Counted from the stretch's first letter, positions 6,890-17,531 are shown. The stretch: DNA of 37,044 nucleotides from Acidobacteriota bacterium (GCA_027592785.1 JAQCLD010000037.1:1-37044); one strand, 5' to 3'. Notes: generated by a model not told the origin, from the letters alone. Translations and numbers: made by a program.

Positions 6890-8770
6890 ATGCGCATTCT
6901 CTCTGTGATCCTTTTGCTCGTCGCCTCTCTCGGGGCGCAGCCGGTTGGCGAATGGTCATCCTACTCAGGCGACCCAGGGGGCATGAGCTACTCGCCCTTA
7001 CGGCAGATACACCGCGGCAATGCTGAGCGGCTGCAGGTTGCCTGGACCTTCCGAACCGGCGCCCTGGAGCCTGAAACCCAGTTGAACCGCAAGGCGGCAT
7101 TCGAGGCAACGCCGCTGATGGTTGACGATCAACTGATCTTCCCGACGCCGTTCAACAAGGTATTTGCGCTCGATCCGACGACAGGGAAAGAACTGTGGAG
7201 CTTCGACCCGGAGGTCGACCGCTCGATGGACTACTCGGAAGTGACGTCACGCGGCGTCGCCGTTTGGCGGCCTGCGAACGCAGCGAGCGACGAAGCGTGC
7301 GCGAAGAGGGTATTCGTGGGCACGATCGATGCGCGGCTGATCGCGTTGGACTTGGCGACGGGCCGCCTTTGTTCGGGATTTGGAAAAGGCGGCACGGTGG
7401 ACCTAGTGGACGGCATCGATTTGAAGGACCGCGGCGACTACCAACTTACTTCGCCGCCGGCGGTGATCGGCGATCTCGTGGTGGTCGGTTCGTCATTGGG
7501 CGACAACCGGCGGGCGATCGTCGAAAGCGGCGCGGTGCGGGCCTACGATGCGAGGACGGGGAAATTGACTTGGAGGTGGGATCCGTTGCCCGCGGATCTT
7601 GAAACGGGCGCGGCGAACGCCTGGGCGCCGTTGTCGGTGGACGAGGGACGGGACTTGGTCTTCGTGCCGACCGGGAGCGCGAGCCCGGACTTCCACGGCG
7701 GTATGCGTCCTGGGGAGGATCGCTGGGCGAACTCAGTGGTCGCGCTGCGCGGATCGACAGGCAAACTGGTGTGGGGTTTCCAGGTGGTGCATCACGACCT
7801 TTGGGACTACGACGTGGCCGCCCAGCCGACGTTGATCGAGGTCCAGCGGGCGGGCGAGAGCGTAGCCGCCGTCGCGGTGAACACCAAAATGGGGCACTAC
7901 TTTCTGCTTGATCGCGAGACGGGCGAGCCGTTGTTGGATGTGGAAGAGCGCGAGGTTCCGGTGAGCGATGTTGCTGGCGAGGCGGCGTCTCGGACGCAGC
8001 CGTTCCCGACGAATCCGCCGTTGATGCCGACGCAATTAGATGCCGAGGCGGCCTGGGGGCTGAGCGAACAAGACTTGGAGTCTTGCCGGGAGCAGCTGGC
8101 CCAAGCCAACTACGCGGGGCTGTTCACGCCGCCGAGCGTGAAGGGCTCGATCTTCTTCCCAGGAAACGTTGGCGGGGTCAATTGGGGAGGGGCGGCGTTC
8201 GATCCCGAGAGCGGGCTGATGGTGGCGATGGTCAATCGACTGGCGACGCTGGTGAAGCTGATCCCGGCCGAAAAGTTTACTCAGCAGCGCGAGGACACGG
8301 ACAATCGCTTGACGGGCGAGTGGTCCCGCCAGACTGGGGCCCCCTATGGCATGTACCGCGAGACGCTACTGGGGCCTTCGGGAATACCTTGCATTGCGCC
8401 GCCCTGGGGCTCGCTGGTCGCGGTCAACGCCGCGGACGGAGAGATTCGCTGGAGAGCGCCGCTGGGCGAGATCAAGATTGGTGAGGGGAAAAGTATTCCG
8501 GGTGACTTGGGGCTGGGCGGGCCGTTGGTCACCGCCGGCGGGCTGGTCGTCATCGGGGCAAGTCGTACGGATCAGCGGCTGCACATCCACGATATCGAGA
8601 CAGGCGCGGTGCTAGCGCAGTTGGAGTTGCCCGCGAATGCGCAGGCGACGCCGATGTCCTACCAGGGCGCAGACGGCCGGCAGTACATCGTGATTTCCGC
8701 CGGCGGACACGGAAAGCTCGGGAACCAGTTGGGCGATTACGTGGTGGCCTTCGCGTTGGACGCGGAGTGA
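6890..8770 (+). CDS. PQQ-dependent (quinoprotein) dehydrogenase, glucose-dehydrogenase-like
   Basis: The predicted role is periplasmic oxidation of a sugar or alcohol with pyrroloquinoline quinone, passing electrons to a cytochrome or quinone. The 626 residues have a short signal peptide (1-17, MRILSVILLLVASLGAQ). An eight-bladed propeller follows with repeated W-x-F/W strands (AWTFRTG, ELWSFDP, LTWRWDP, LVWGFQ, IRWRAP) and the membrane-glucose-dehydrogenase signature VVHHDLWDYD (299-308). The five-helix membrane anchor of E. coli Gcd is absent, so this is a soluble periplasmic form. No haem motif is present, unlike quinohaemoproteins. It follows the dehydratase by 11 nt, which suggests joint work on sugar acids or sugars. 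The cytochrome c at 9231-9716 could be its electron acceptor (inference). No PQQ synthesis genes lie in the window. Confidence 0.88.
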   Translation: MRILSVILLLVASLGAQPVGEWSSYSGDPGGMSYSPLRQIHRGNAERLQVAWTFRTGALEPETQLNRKAAFEATPLMVDDQLIFPTPFNKVFALDPTTGKELWSFDPEVDRSMDYSEVTSRGVAVWRPANAASDEACAKRVFVGTIDARLIALDLATGRLCSGFGKGGTVDLVDGIDLKDRGDYQLTSPPAVIGDLVVVGSSLGDNRRAIVESGAVRAYDARTGKLTWRWDPLPADLETGAANAWAPLSVDEGRDLVFVPTGSASPDFHGGMRPGEDRWANSVVALRGSTGKLVWGFQVVHHDLWDYDVAAQPTLIEVQRAGESVAAVAVNTKMGHYFLLDRETGEPLLDVEEREVPVSDVAGEAASRTQPFPTNPPLMPTQLDAEAAWGLSEQDLESCREQLAQANYAGLFTPPSVKGSIFFPGNVGGVNWGGAAFDPESGLMVAMVNRLATLVKLIPAEKFTQQREDTDNRLTGEWSRQTGAPYGMYRETLLGPSGIPCIAPPWGSLVAVNAADGEIRWRAPLGEIKIGEGKSIPGDLGLGGPLVTAGGLVVIGASRTDQRLHIHDIETGAVLAQLELPANAQATPMSYQGADGRQYIVISAGGHGKLGNQLGDYVVAFALDAE

Positions 8771-8791
8771 CGTGCATCGAGCGCCTGACGG

Positions 8792-8799
8792 TATAGACT
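8792..8799 (+). promoter_or_regulatory. -10 region of queF, leaderless type
   Basis: TATAGACT contains two usable -10 hexamers (TATAGA, TAGACT) ending 7-9 nt before the queF ATG at 8807. There is no Shine-Dalgarno sequence. Confidence 0.45.
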
Positions 8800-8806
8800 G
8801 GCCTTA

Positions 8807-9190
8807 ATGGCGAACTACACCGACGAACACGCCCAAGCGGGCGTTGACGCAGAACTGCCTGTGATTGAGACTTGGCCGAACCAGTATCCGCACTACGTGA
8901 TTAAGATCGAGATTCCGGAGTACACCTCGGTGTGCCCTAAGACCGGTCTCCCGGACCACGGCAAGATCACTATCGAGTACGAGCCGGACAAGGAATGTGC
9001 CGAGCTGAAGTCGCTGAAGATGTATCTGCTGGCCTACCGCAATCTGGGGATTTTCTACGAGAACGCGGTGAACAAGATGAAGGACGACTTGGTGAAGACG
9101 ATGCAGCCTGTTTGGTTACGCGTTACTGGAGAGTTCACGCCGCGCGGCGGGATCAACTCGACGATCACGGCGGAGTACCGCCGCAGGTAG
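8807..9190 (+). CDS. queF: NADPH-dependent 7-cyano-7-deazaguanine (preQ0) reductase
   Basis: QueF reduces the nitrile of preQ0 to the amine of preQ1 with two NADPH, a late cytosolic step in making the tRNA base queuosine. At 127 residues it is the short, YkvM-type form. The catalytic region TSVCPKTGLPD carries C43, which forms the thioimide, and D50. The nucleotide-binding signature ELKSLKMYLLAYRN and the following GIFYEN match the family closely. No other queuosine genes are nearby. There is no Shine-Dalgarno, and a -10-like box lies just upstream, so the message is probably leaderless. Confidence 0.96.
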   Translation: MANYTDEHAQAGVDAELPVIETWPNQYPHYVIKIEIPEYTSVCPKTGLPDHGKITIEYEPDKECAELKSLKMYLLAYRNLGIFYENAVNKMKDDLVKTMQPVWLRVTGEFTPRGGINSTITAEYRRR

Positions 9191-9230
9191 ACGGACGCGC
9201 GGCCTAGCGGTTCTCGCCCATCCCTGCCAG

Positions 9231-9716
9231 TTACCGGGTGATTGAATTGACTACGTCGCCCGTTGCCCGGGTCAACCGCTGGGACCCCGCCTGCGCTCCG
9301 TTCACCTGCAGGACGTATGCGGTGATGTTGACCGTCGTCTCCTCGGTGATGTTCTCAAACCCAAAGAACCCGTCATCGACAGTAATCTGAAACCGCGCGA
9401 TGAGTTCGGCGGCAGTTTTAGCTCCCCAGCGGTCGAGGAATGTCTTGCCAGCCAGCGGCGGAACAAAGACGAACCCATGATGCCCAATGAATTTCTGATC
9501 GGCAAGCGACAGAGAGGTGAGCGGCGGCAGTTCATTCGGGCCGCCCTTCCGTCCCAACAAGGAGGGTGTGTGGCACCTCTCGCAAGTGCGCTCGTAATCC
9601 GCGCGGCCCGCCTCAGCCTGCGCCGAAGTAAAGACGCCGGGAATCGAATCTTCGGCGCTCAGAACCATAAGCCCAGAGGTGAGAATGGCGATGAGAAATG
9701 CCGTCCTAAGAATCAT
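9231..9716 (-). CDS. Small exported c-type cytochrome
   Basis: The 161 residues have a signal peptide (about 1-21, MILRTAFLIAILTSGLMVLSA) and one haem site CERCH (C45, C48, H49), followed by a class I cytochrome c fold. A distal methionine is not obvious in the haem half. It would sit in the periplasm and carry electrons, possibly for the quinoprotein at 6890-8770. Similar small cytochromes in this phylum often accompany such dehydrogenases. The genes are on opposite strands, so any link is inferred. The Cys residues, signal peptide and length make the cytochrome assignment solid; the partner is unknown. Confidence 0.82.
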   Translation of the reverse strand: MILRTAFLIAILTSGLMVLSAEDSIPGVFTSAQAEAGRADYERTCERCHTPSLLGRKGGPNELPPLTSLSLADQKFIGHHGFVFVPPLAGKTFLDRWGAKTAAELIARFQITVDDGFFGFENITEETTVNITAYVLQVNGAQAGSQRLTRATGDVVNSITR

Positions 9717-9800
9717 TCCGATCCCCAGTCGCAGAGCATATCACAGTCGCAAAGCAGTCAGAGCTACCGAGGCCCCTTAGACTGCTCGCTTTGACGGCCT

Positions 9801-10832
9801 TCAGGCGCTGACGGGACTAGTGACCTTGAGGCTCTCGTGCAGAGTCTCTTCGATACGCTGGTTGATGCGTCCGCGGCTGAGTTCTGCGGCGACGCGAATC
9901 GCATTCTTGATCGCATTTGAGTTGGACTTGCCGTGGCTGATTAGGCAGACGCCCTTGACGCCCAGCAGCGGCGCTCCGCCGTACTCGGTGTAGTCCACGC
10001 GTTTGCGGAAATCTTCAAACGCGTCGCGGGCCAACACGGCCCCAATCTTCGCCTGAAGCGTCTTCTCGAGCGACTGACGCAGCATCGCCTTGATCGTGGC
10101 GACGAGCCCCTCGCTGACCTTCAGCGCGACGTTGCCGGTAAAGCCGTCGCAGACGATCACGTCGGCCTTGCCGGAGTAGAGATCGTTGCCTTCGACATTG
10201 CCGATGAACTCCACCGGCAGTTGCCGAATCATCGGCGCGGCGAGCTTGGTCAGTTCGTTGCCCTTGTGGTCTTCTTCGCCGATCGACAAGATTCCGACTC
10301 GAGGCTGGGCGCAATGGCAGATTACGCGCGAGTAGATCTCGCCCATGGCGGCGAACTGCGCCAGCATTTCGGGTGAAGCGTCGACGTTGGCGCCGACATC
10401 GACCAGCACCGACCAGGTACCTTCGAGCGTAGGAAAGACCTGCGCCAAGGCAGGCCTCTTGACGCCGGGGACTAGGCCGAGAATCGTCTTGACGATGGCC
10501 ATGCAAGCGCCGGTATTGCCGGCCGAGATGACCCCGGCAGCGTTGCCCTCGCGCACTTGCCGAGCTGCGACGTGGATGGAACTGTCCCGCTTGGCGCGCA
10601 TGGCCTTGCCGGCGGAGTCTTCCATGGTGATGACGTCGGGGGCGTGGACGACCTCGATCGGCAGACCGTTGCCTCCAGCCGCTCTCAGCTCCGCTCGTAG
10701 ACGCTCCTCGGGCCCACAAAGCAGTACGCGAACGTCATGCTCCTGGGCCGCAAGAATCGCGCCTTCAACCTCAGCCGTAGGACAAGCATCGCTGCCCATG
10801 GCGTCAACGGCGATGGTGATTCTTTCGTTCAC
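9801..10832 (-). CDS. plsX: Phosphate acyltransferase PlsX
   Basis: PlsX makes acyl-phosphate from acyl-ACP, the first step of phospholipid synthesis with PlsY; it is a peripheral membrane enzyme. The 343 residues match the family in length and motifs: AVDAMGSD at the N-terminus (AVDAMGGD in most relatives), [20 protein letters not shown] and [14 protein letters not shown]. The start is GTG at 10832; no ATG fits the conserved N-terminus. It is third in the operon yceD-rpmF-plsX, an order conserved in many bacteria, here with 52 nt after rpmF. Confidence 0.96.
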   Translation of the reverse strand: MNERITIAVDAMGSDACPTAEVEGAILAAQEHDVRVLLCGPEERLRAELRAAGGNGLPIEVVHAPDVITMEDSAGKAMRAKRDSSIHVAARQVREGNAAGVISAGNTGACMAIVKTILGLVPGVKRPALAQVFPTLEGTWSVLVDVGANVDASPEMLAQFAAMGEIYSRVICHCAQPRVGILSIGEEDHKGNELTKLAAPMIRQLPVEFIGNVEGNDLYSGKADVIVCDGFTGNVALKVSEGLVATIKAMLRQSLEKTLQAKIGAVLARDAFEDFRKRVDYTEYGGAPLLGVKGVCLISHGKSNSNAIKNAIRVAAELSRGRINQRIEETLHESLKVTSPVSA

Positions 10833-10884
10833 TGGCTGGGAGACGATACGAAGCGTCGCAAGATTTCGGGCGACGGACGGACGG

Positions 10885-11067
10885 TTATTCCGAGTCGACC
10901 TCGATCACTTCGCGATCGCGATAGTAACCACAATTCAAGCAGACACGGTGCGGAAGCTTAGCCTCGCTGCACTGCGGACACGTCGTGATCGAAGGTGTCG
11001 TCAAAAAGTCGTGCGCCCTGCGCTTGCTGGTCCGCGATTTCGAATGGCGGCGTTTAGGATTCGGCAT
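10885..11067 (-). CDS. rpmF: 50S ribosomal protein L32
   Basis: L32 is a small protein of the large ribosomal subunit. The 60 residues begin with the family signature [12 protein letters not shown] and carry a zinc ribbon with C30-x2-C33 and C43-x2-C46. GAGGTGA lies about 9 nt before the ATG. It sits 16 nt after yceD and 52 nt before plsX, the usual L32 neighbourhood. Keeping all four cysteines marks it as the zinc-dependent type. Confidence 0.97.
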   Translation of the reverse strand: MPNPKRRHSKSRTSKRRAHDFLTTPSITTCPQCSEAKLPHRVCLNCGYYRDREVIEVDSE

Positions 11068-11083
11068 CTCGCGATCACCTCAG

Positions 11084-11653
11084 TCAGTTCAATTTAAATC
11101 CACGCAGAGCATTCCAGCGCGGATCTTCCGCGTCGGCTTCCGTCTGCTGTTCCGGCGCCGCTTTGGTGTGCGGGCAAGAACCTGTCCTCTCAGCATCTTC
11201 GCATTCTGGCCGCATCGGCAGCCACAACACAATTTGTTCCACGGCGGCGTCTTCCAAGAACAGTCCGTCTCCCTCATAGAACCCGACATCGGCGTCCTCG
11301 CTGGTCAGGGCGTATTCCCCATCTTCAGCGATTAGCTCTTCGGGGTAATAGAAGAGGTCAAACTCGTTGTCGAACTTCCGCCGGATCGGCTCTAAACCGA
11401 TCGCACACTCATTTTCTAACTCGCCCTTAATTCGCCCGCGCAGACGTATCGTACGCGTGCCCGACGGATCTAACAGCTCGCCTGAACCAACAGCACGAAC
11501 CGTCCCGACTGGCCGCCAATTATCGGGGAGCTCTAGGGACTCCGCGCCTAGGGCCTCTTCGAACAAGAGCTTCCCTCGTTCCATGGCTTTGACGCTTATG
11601 TAGACAGACCGGCCCACAGGAGAACCTGTCTTCGCTAGTATAGCCTGGGCCAT
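11084..11653 (-). CDS. yceD: YceD/DUF177 family protein (23S rRNA accumulation protein)
   Basis: YceD-family proteins are needed for normal 23S rRNA levels and almost always precede rpmF, as here. The 189 residues contain the family's N-terminal VYISVKAMERGKLLFEEA, the central GxLxNEC-like segment (GELENECAIGLEP) and the conserved tail DPRWNALRGF. I chose the ATG at 11653; the longer frame from 11758 would overlap the divergent gene at 11693 and lacks family sequence. Only 39 nt separate the two divergent starts. Confidence 0.88.
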   Translation of the reverse strand: MAQAILAKTGSPVGRSVYISVKAMERGKLLFEEALGAESLELPDNWRPVGTVRAVGSGELLDPSGTRTIRLRGRIKGELENECAIGLEPIRRKFDNEFDLFYYPEELIAEDGEYALTSEDADVGFYEGDGLFLEDAAVEQIVLWLPMRPECEDAERTGSCPHTKAAPEQQTEADAEDPRWNALRGFKLN

Positions 11654-11677
11654 TGTAAATCCGCCACGGGTTCCCGC

Positions 11678-11683
11678 TATACT
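11678..11683 (+). promoter_or_regulatory. -10 box of the SRPBCC-like gene, leaderless type
   Basis: TATACT ends 9 nt before the ATG at 11693. A partial -35 box, TTGTAA (11653-11658), lies 19 nt upstream and overlaps the first codon of yceD. No Shine-Dalgarno is present. Confidence 0.5.
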
Positions 11684-11692
11684 TCTGATTCT

Positions 11693-12223
11693 ATGGCAGT
11701 AAGCGACGCGGCAGTGCTGGCCAAGACGGGCAAAACCTGGGTCCAATGGTTCTCTCAACTAGACCAGGCCGGCGCGCTCGAGTGGGATCACAAGACGATC
11801 GCCCGGCACCTTGCCGATTCCTACCCGCTAGGCGGCTGGTGGTCGCAGATGATCGCCGTCACCTATGAGCAGGCCCGCGGACTGCGCGACAAACACGAAC
11901 AAAAGGACGGCTACCAGATACAGCGCGAACGGACCATGGCAGTTCCGGTCGAGAAGGCCTGGGAGGCCTGTAAGAGTCTGCAGTGGTTGCCCGAAGCGAA
12001 GAAGTCCCAGATTCGCAGCATCCGCGAAGACAAACGGCTGCTGCTGCGGCTCAACTGGCCCGACGGCGGCGACGTACTGATCGGCGCAAACGCGAAGGGT
12101 GACGGCAAGTGCGCAGTGGGCGTGCAACAGAGCAAGCTCCCCGACCGCGAATCCGCCGAGCAAGCCAAGCAGTTCTGGGCCAGGCGCCTGGACGAGCTGC
12201 GCGAGCGACTCGAAGGCGATTGA
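11693..12223 (+). CDS. DUF4287/SRPBCC-like protein of unknown role
   Basis: The 176 residues fall in two parts. An N-terminal helical region (about 1-70; [41 protein letters not shown]) resembles DUF4287. A C-terminal part from about 75 ([50 protein letters not shown]) has the pattern of an SRPBCC/AHSA1 lipid- or ligand-binding fold. It is soluble, with no signal peptide or membrane segment. The gene is divergent from yceD and its stop overlaps the extended -10 box of gatB. The role is unknown. The family call rests on the motif pattern only. Confidence 0.7.
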   Translation: MAVSDAAVLAKTGKTWVQWFSQLDQAGALEWDHKTIARHLADSYPLGGWWSQMIAVTYEQARGLRDKHEQKDGYQIQRERTMAVPVEKAWEACKSLQWLPEAKKSQIRSIREDKRLLLRLNWPDGGDVLIGANAKGDGKCAVGVQQSKLPDRESAEQAKQFWARRLDELRERLEGD

Positions 12224-12229
12224 TATAAT
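12221..12229 (+). promoter_or_regulatory. Extended -10 promoter of gatB, leaderless type
   Basis: TGATATAAT is a perfect extended -10 (TGnTATAAT). It starts on the stop codon of the preceding gene and ends 10 nt before the gatB ATG. No ribosome binding site separates it from the ATG. Confidence 0.65.
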
Positions 12230-12239
12230 CGCGGCTTCT

Positions 12240-13724
<1,485 letters not shown>

Positions 13725-13746
13725 TAACACCGCACGACAAGGACGT

Positions 13747-15435
13747 ATGGATCAACCTAAGGACGAGCAGCGGGCGACCCGGCGATCGTTGTTGAATCGT
13801 CCTTGGCATTCGTGGGTCCGGCTGCTCATCGTAGTCGCGATGGTGCGCATCGCCCTGACCACGATGGTATTCCCCCAGACCTACGACGAGCCCGCGCACA
13901 TTCTCTGCGGCCTGGAGTGGCTGGGGCTGGGAAGCTACACCATCGAAGAGCAGCACCCGCCGTTGGCCCGCGTCGCGGCCGCGCTCGGGCCCTACCTAGC
14001 TGGTACTGAGCCAGTGCCCGGCGCCGATAACGTCACCATGTGGGCGGATGGCAATCAAGTCCTGTTTGCAGGTGGGAACTATCTGCTGACGCTCTCGTTG
14101 GCGCGGCTGGGCATCTTGCCGTTCTTTGTGTCCGCTTGCATCCTACTAGCCGCTTGGGCCAAACGCTGGTTCGGCGTCGAAGGGGCGATCATTGCCACGG
14201 TCTTGCTGACTACAACGCCGACGGTGCTCGCTCATGCGAGTCTCGCAACGACGGACATGGCCTCGGCGGCCACTGTCTTCATTGCCATTGGCTCATTGTT
14301 TGCCGTAATCGCGCGACCCTCTCTGAAGACCTTCATAACCGCTGGCTGTTGCGTCGCCTTGGCGCTGCTGACCAAGTTCTCGAGCATCCCGTTCTTGGCG
14401 GTTTGCCTGCCCGTGATGCTCTTGTTCCGCTGGCTGCTGGGACCGGCGATGCCCTGGCGAAACGCTGCCGATTGGCGCAAGGTTGGCCAATGGGTGGCCG
14501 TCGGGTTGGCAGTTTGCGGACTGATCGTTTGGGCTGGCCTGCGCTTCTCGGTCGGCCCATTGTTGTTGCCTGCCGACGTCGCCGCCAAGGGTTTCCCTTT
14601 CCCCTCGATTCCCAAGGTGACGGGCCTGAGCCAAGACGAGCTTATGCAGATTTTCGAGGCGCCCGTCTACCCAGCAGGAGAGATGCTCCGCGGAGTCTTA
14701 GAGGTCCACGAACACAATCACTCCGGGCACCGGTCGTACCTGCTCGGAGAGATCCGCATGCATGGCTGGTGGTATTTCTTCCCTGTCGCTTTCGCTGTGA
14801 AGACCCCGATTCCCTTCCTGCTGCTGGGCTTAGCTTCACTTGGAATGGTTTTCGTAACGGGATTTCGTCAACGGGACTGGCGGCTGCCTGCACTTGCCGG
14901 ATGCGCCGTCGCCATCATGGCCTGCGCGATGACAGCAAACATCAACCTAGGAGTTCGCCACATCCTCGTGATCTATCCCTTGCTCGCACTGGCTGCTGCA
15001 AGCATTGGCCCGGCAGTGCGGCCCTCGAAGAAGTTGAAGGTTGTCGTCGCGCTTTTGCTCGGCTGGCAAACTCTGGAGTCGCTTCAGGCTCACCCAGACT
15101 ATCTGCCGTACTTCAATCAATTTGCCGGCGATCACCCCGAAAACATCTTGGTCGGCTCAGACTTGGACTGGGGGCAGGACTTGCTCCGTTTCGCCGAGAC
15201 GACTAGAGCCCTCAAGATCGAGAAGCTGCACTTCGCCTATTCCGGCTCGCTCAACCCGGCAGTCTTCGTTTCCCCCGAACCAGCCGACATCGCAGCGGGC
15301 GAGCAGCCGTCCGGGTGGGTGGCCGTCAGCCTGACCCGCCTCAAACAATACCCCGCGCGTTACGGCTGGCTCGAAAGCTACGAACCGTACATGCTGGTCG
15401 GCAACTCGATTCGCCTCTACTACATTCCCGAATAG
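13747..15435 (+). CDS. Multi-span membrane glycosyltransferase, GT39/ArnT-like
   Basis: This is a predicted inner-membrane enzyme that transfers a sugar from a polyprenyl-phosphate donor to a lipid or protein on the periplasmic face. The 562 residues start with a short cytosolic tail and a first membrane helix (about 23-43). The first periplasmic loop carries TYDEPAHI (D47, E48; the catalytic acid of GT39/GT83 enzymes) and EEQHPPLAR. About ten further hydrophobic segments follow, then a soluble C-terminal region (YLPYFNQFAG, GSDLDWGQDL, SYEPYMLVGNS) typical of acidobacterial relatives. AAGGA lies about 7 nt before the ATG. It begins 22 nt after gatB and ends 8 nt from the convergent argS. The acceptor is unknown. 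Confidence 0.8.
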   Translation: MDQPKDEQRATRRSLLNRPWHSWVRLLIVVAMVRIALTTMVFPQTYDEPAHILCGLEWLGLGSYTIEEQHPPLARVAAALGPYLAGTEPVPGADNVTMWADGNQVLFAGGNYLLTLSLARLGILPFFVSACILLAAWAKRWFGVEGAIIATVLLTTTPTVLAHASLATTDMASAATVFIAIGSLFAVIARPSLKTFITAGCCVALALLTKFSSIPFLAVCLPVMLLFRWLLGPAMPWRNAADWRKVGQWVAVGLAVCGLIVWAGLRFSVGPLLLPADVAAKGFPFPSIPKVTGLSQDELMQIFEAPVYPAGEMLRGVLEVHEHNHSGHRSYLLGEIRMHGWWYFFPVAFAVKTPIPFLLLGLASLGMVFVTGFRQRDWRLPALAGCAVAIMACAMTANINLGVRHILVIYPLLALAAASIGPAVRPSKKLKVVVALLLGWQTLESLQAHPDYLPYFNQFAGDHPENILVGSDLDWGQDLLRFAETTRALKIEKLHFAYSGSLNPAVFVSPEPADIAAGEQPSGWVAVSLTRLKQYPARYGWLESYEPYMLVGNSIRLYYIPE

Positions 15436-15443
15436 GCCTCGAA

Positions 15444-17429
15444 CTACATCACCCGCGGCGCTTCGATACCCATTACATCGAGTACCGCCGTCAGTTCCTT
15501 CAAGAAGAACTGGGTCATCCACAGCAGGAAGACCTTGCGCTCGGGATCTTCCTCTTTGAGGATGTGGTGCTGGTGGTAGAAGTTGTTAAACGTCTGCGCC
15601 ACCTGGAAGGCGTAGCGCGCCAGTTGGGCGGGCTCGGCTGCATTGATCGACCGCTGTACGACCCAGTGCAAACGCGAAGCGGACAGCATCAATTGCCAAA
15701 AATCTTCGTTCTCCAGTTGGCTAGCGAGCACTGCGGGCGTCAACTCGGCATCGAAGTCCGGCATGCTTTCGCCCGTTGCTTCAAACTTGCGCAGGATGTT
15801 GCGCGCCCGCACGGTTGCGTACTGCACGTAGGGTCCGGTCTCTCCCTCGAAGCTCAAGGCTTCCTGGAAGTCGAAGGCAATCACCGTGGTCCGCGTAAAC
15901 CGCAACATGAAATAACGCAGAGCGCCGACGGCAATCTGGGTGGCAATCTTCTTGCGTTCGTCGTACGGCAGCTGCTCATGTCGGCTGCTGACTTCTTGCA
16001 AGGCGCTGGCGATCAGCATGTCGAGCAAGTCGTCGGCTTTGACTCCCAAGCCCTTGCGGCCCGAGACCTCGACGTAAGGGCGCCGTCTATCTTCTTCAGA
16101 CAGTTCGATGCCGAGTTCCGCACAGCAGCGCGGCGTCAACGCCACCATCTCATACGAGAAATGGACGAAGTTCTCGGCGACCTTTTTGAAGCCCAAACAC
16201 TGCAAGCCCGCCTTCACGACGTCTTGCAGATATGATTGCCGCGTATCAATCACGTTAAAGACCGCATCGCCTTTGCCGAATCGTGGCGTTTGCGGATCGG
16301 AGGCGTCGGGAACCGAATACCAGGCAACACGACCGGAAGGATAGCTACGGAATTGCTTGTAGTGGAAGTCCCTGCCTTCTAGCAGGCCGAACTTCCACAG
16401 CGTGTAAGCGATGTCTTTGCCGACGTAAGTCACCGTTCCGTTCGAGCGCACGATGACTTTCGATTCTTCGAACTTCGACTCTTCTTCCTCTTCGGCGTCC
16501 TTCTGCTTCGTCTCTTGGAATAGATCGGAAGGCATCACCCAGCAGCCTTTGAGTTTGCCTTTGTCTTCGAGATAGATCGCCTTACGCTCTTTGAGCATCT
16601 CGAACGCCGCCGACCAGAACTGCATGTGCAGGATTTCGCTTTCGCGCGGCAGCAGATCGTACTCCACGTTGAGGCGGTACATCGTGTCCATGTGGCAGTG
16701 CACGACGGCGCCGGCGACGATGCGTCCGATCTCGGCCAAATCGCCTTGGTCGGCTTCGATGGCGTGCAGCGTTTCGGCGCGCCAGGCCAGGGCGTCCGGT
16801 TCGTTTTGGTAGTGCTGCGAGATGCGCGCGTAGAGGTCCCAACAGTAATAGTCGAACCTCACGTCAGGGTTATCGACTAACTCGACTACCTTAGCCGCGG
16901 TCATTTTCTCCAAGTGATGGAACGCCGCCACAACGTCCGCTACCTGCACGCCGGTGTTGTCGATGTAGTTCTGCGCCTCGACGTTCTCGCCTAGCGCGCG
17001 CATCATCCGCACCAGCGTGTCTCCGAGCACCGCATTGCGCAAGTGTCCGATGTGCGCGGCCTTGTTCGGATTGATATTGGTGTGCTCGATGATGATTTTT
17101 TTGGGCGTACGATCGGCGGCGTACGATTCTCCCGCGCGGAGGCTCTGCGCATAGGCGCCGCGCTCCAGGCGAACGTTCAAGAAGCCCCCGCCAGCCAGTT
17201 CGATACTGGCGATTCCCGGGATATCGGTTAGCTTGCCCACCAACTCCATGGCGATCTGCCGTGGGGCTTGCTTCAGTTCCTTAGCCAAAGCAAAACTAAC
17301 CGGCGTGGCCAACTCGCCAAACTCCTGCTGACGGGGCAACTCGATAACGACCGGGATATCGACGTTGTAGCGCTGTTTGATGTGCGCTGCGACCGCGGTG
17401 CGGAGGCGTTCTTCGAGAGCCAAAAACAA
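15444..17429 (-). CDS. argS: Arginyl-tRNA synthetase
   Basis: ArgS charges tRNA(Arg) in the cytosol. It has the N-terminal additional domain (about 5-110; QEFGELATPVSFALAKELK, GGFLNVRL), the class I signature AHIGHLRN (HIGH at 126-129), YIDNTGVQ, and VRSNGTVTYVGKDIAYTLWKFG. A KMSKS-equivalent loop VSGRKG and a C-terminal DALR domain follow. There is no ATG near the conserved start. I choose TTG at 17429 because GAGGA (17441-17437) lies 7 nt before it; the second TTG at 17423 is the alternative. The product is 661 residues, longer than many ArgS (about 560). The long open frame to 17771 is antisense to the reductase gene and is not coding. A terminator-like hairpin sits in its leader. Confidence 0.95.
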   Translation of the reverse strand: MFLALEERLRTAVAAHIKQRYNVDIPVVIELPRQQEFGELATPVSFALAKELKQAPRQIAMELVGKLTDIPGIASIELAGGGFLNVRLERGAYAQSLRAGESYAADRTPKKIIIEHTNINPNKAAHIGHLRNAVLGDTLVRMMRALGENVEAQNYIDNTGVQVADVVAAFHHLEKMTAAKVVELVDNPDVRFDYYCWDLYARISQHYQNEPDALAWRAETLHAIEADQGDLAEIGRIVAGAVVHCHMDTMYRLNVEYDLLPRESEILHMQFWSAAFEMLKERKAIYLEDKGKLKGCWVMPSDLFQETKQKDAEEEEESKFEESKVIVRSNGTVTYVGKDIAYTLWKFGLLEGRDFHYKQFRSYPSGRVAWYSVPDASDPQTPRFGKGDAVFNVIDTRQSYLQDVVKAGLQCLGFKKVAENFVHFSYEMVALTPRCCAELGIELSEEDRRRPYVEVSGRKGLGVKADDLLDMLIASALQEVSSRHEQLPYDERKKIATQIAVGALRYFMLRFTRTTVIAFDFQEALSFEGETGPYVQYATVRARNILRKFEATGESMPDFDAELTPAVLASQLENEDFWQLMLSASRLHWVVQRSINAAEPAQLARYAFQVAQTFNNFYHQHHILKEEDPERKVFLLWMTQFFLKELTAVLDVMGIEAPRVM

Positions 17430-17450
17430 GGTCAGATCCTCAGAGCGGAA

Positions 17451-17475
17451 TAAAAAAGCCCGCCGAAGCGGCGGG
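17451..17475 (-). terminator. Terminator-like hairpin in the argS leader
   Basis: On the minus strand CCCGCCG, CTT, CGGCGGG is followed by CTTTTTTATT, a textbook intrinsic terminator. It ends 21 nt before the argS start codon and lies after the predicted promoter. No minus-strand gene ends here, so it looks like an attenuator of argS rather than a gene terminator. Confidence 0.65.
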
Positions 17476-17499
17476 TGCAGGCGACGCCTGATAGAGGCA

Positions 17500-17531
17500 A
17501 GTGTAGCACGCAGGTTCCCCGCTCTTGACAA
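17500..17531 (-). promoter_or_regulatory. argS promoter, overlapping a possible divergent promoter
   Basis: On the minus strand TGCTACACT (17508-17500) is a good extended -10. TTGTCA (17531-17526) lies 20 nt upstream, further than usual. The leader would be about 60 nt and includes the terminator-like hairpin. On the plus strand TTGACA (17525-17530) overlaps it and could serve the reductase gene, though only a weak -10 (TAGCGT, 17548-17553) follows. Confidence 0.45.

Noticed and set aside
11654-11758. Longer N-terminus for YceD starting at 11758
   Set aside because: The extra 35 residues lack family similarity and overlap the divergent gene starting at 11693.
14040-15206. Plus-strand frame of 388 codons inside the glycosyltransferase
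   Set aside because: Overlaps a membrane protein in another frame; composition is Arg/Pro/Ala-rich noise.
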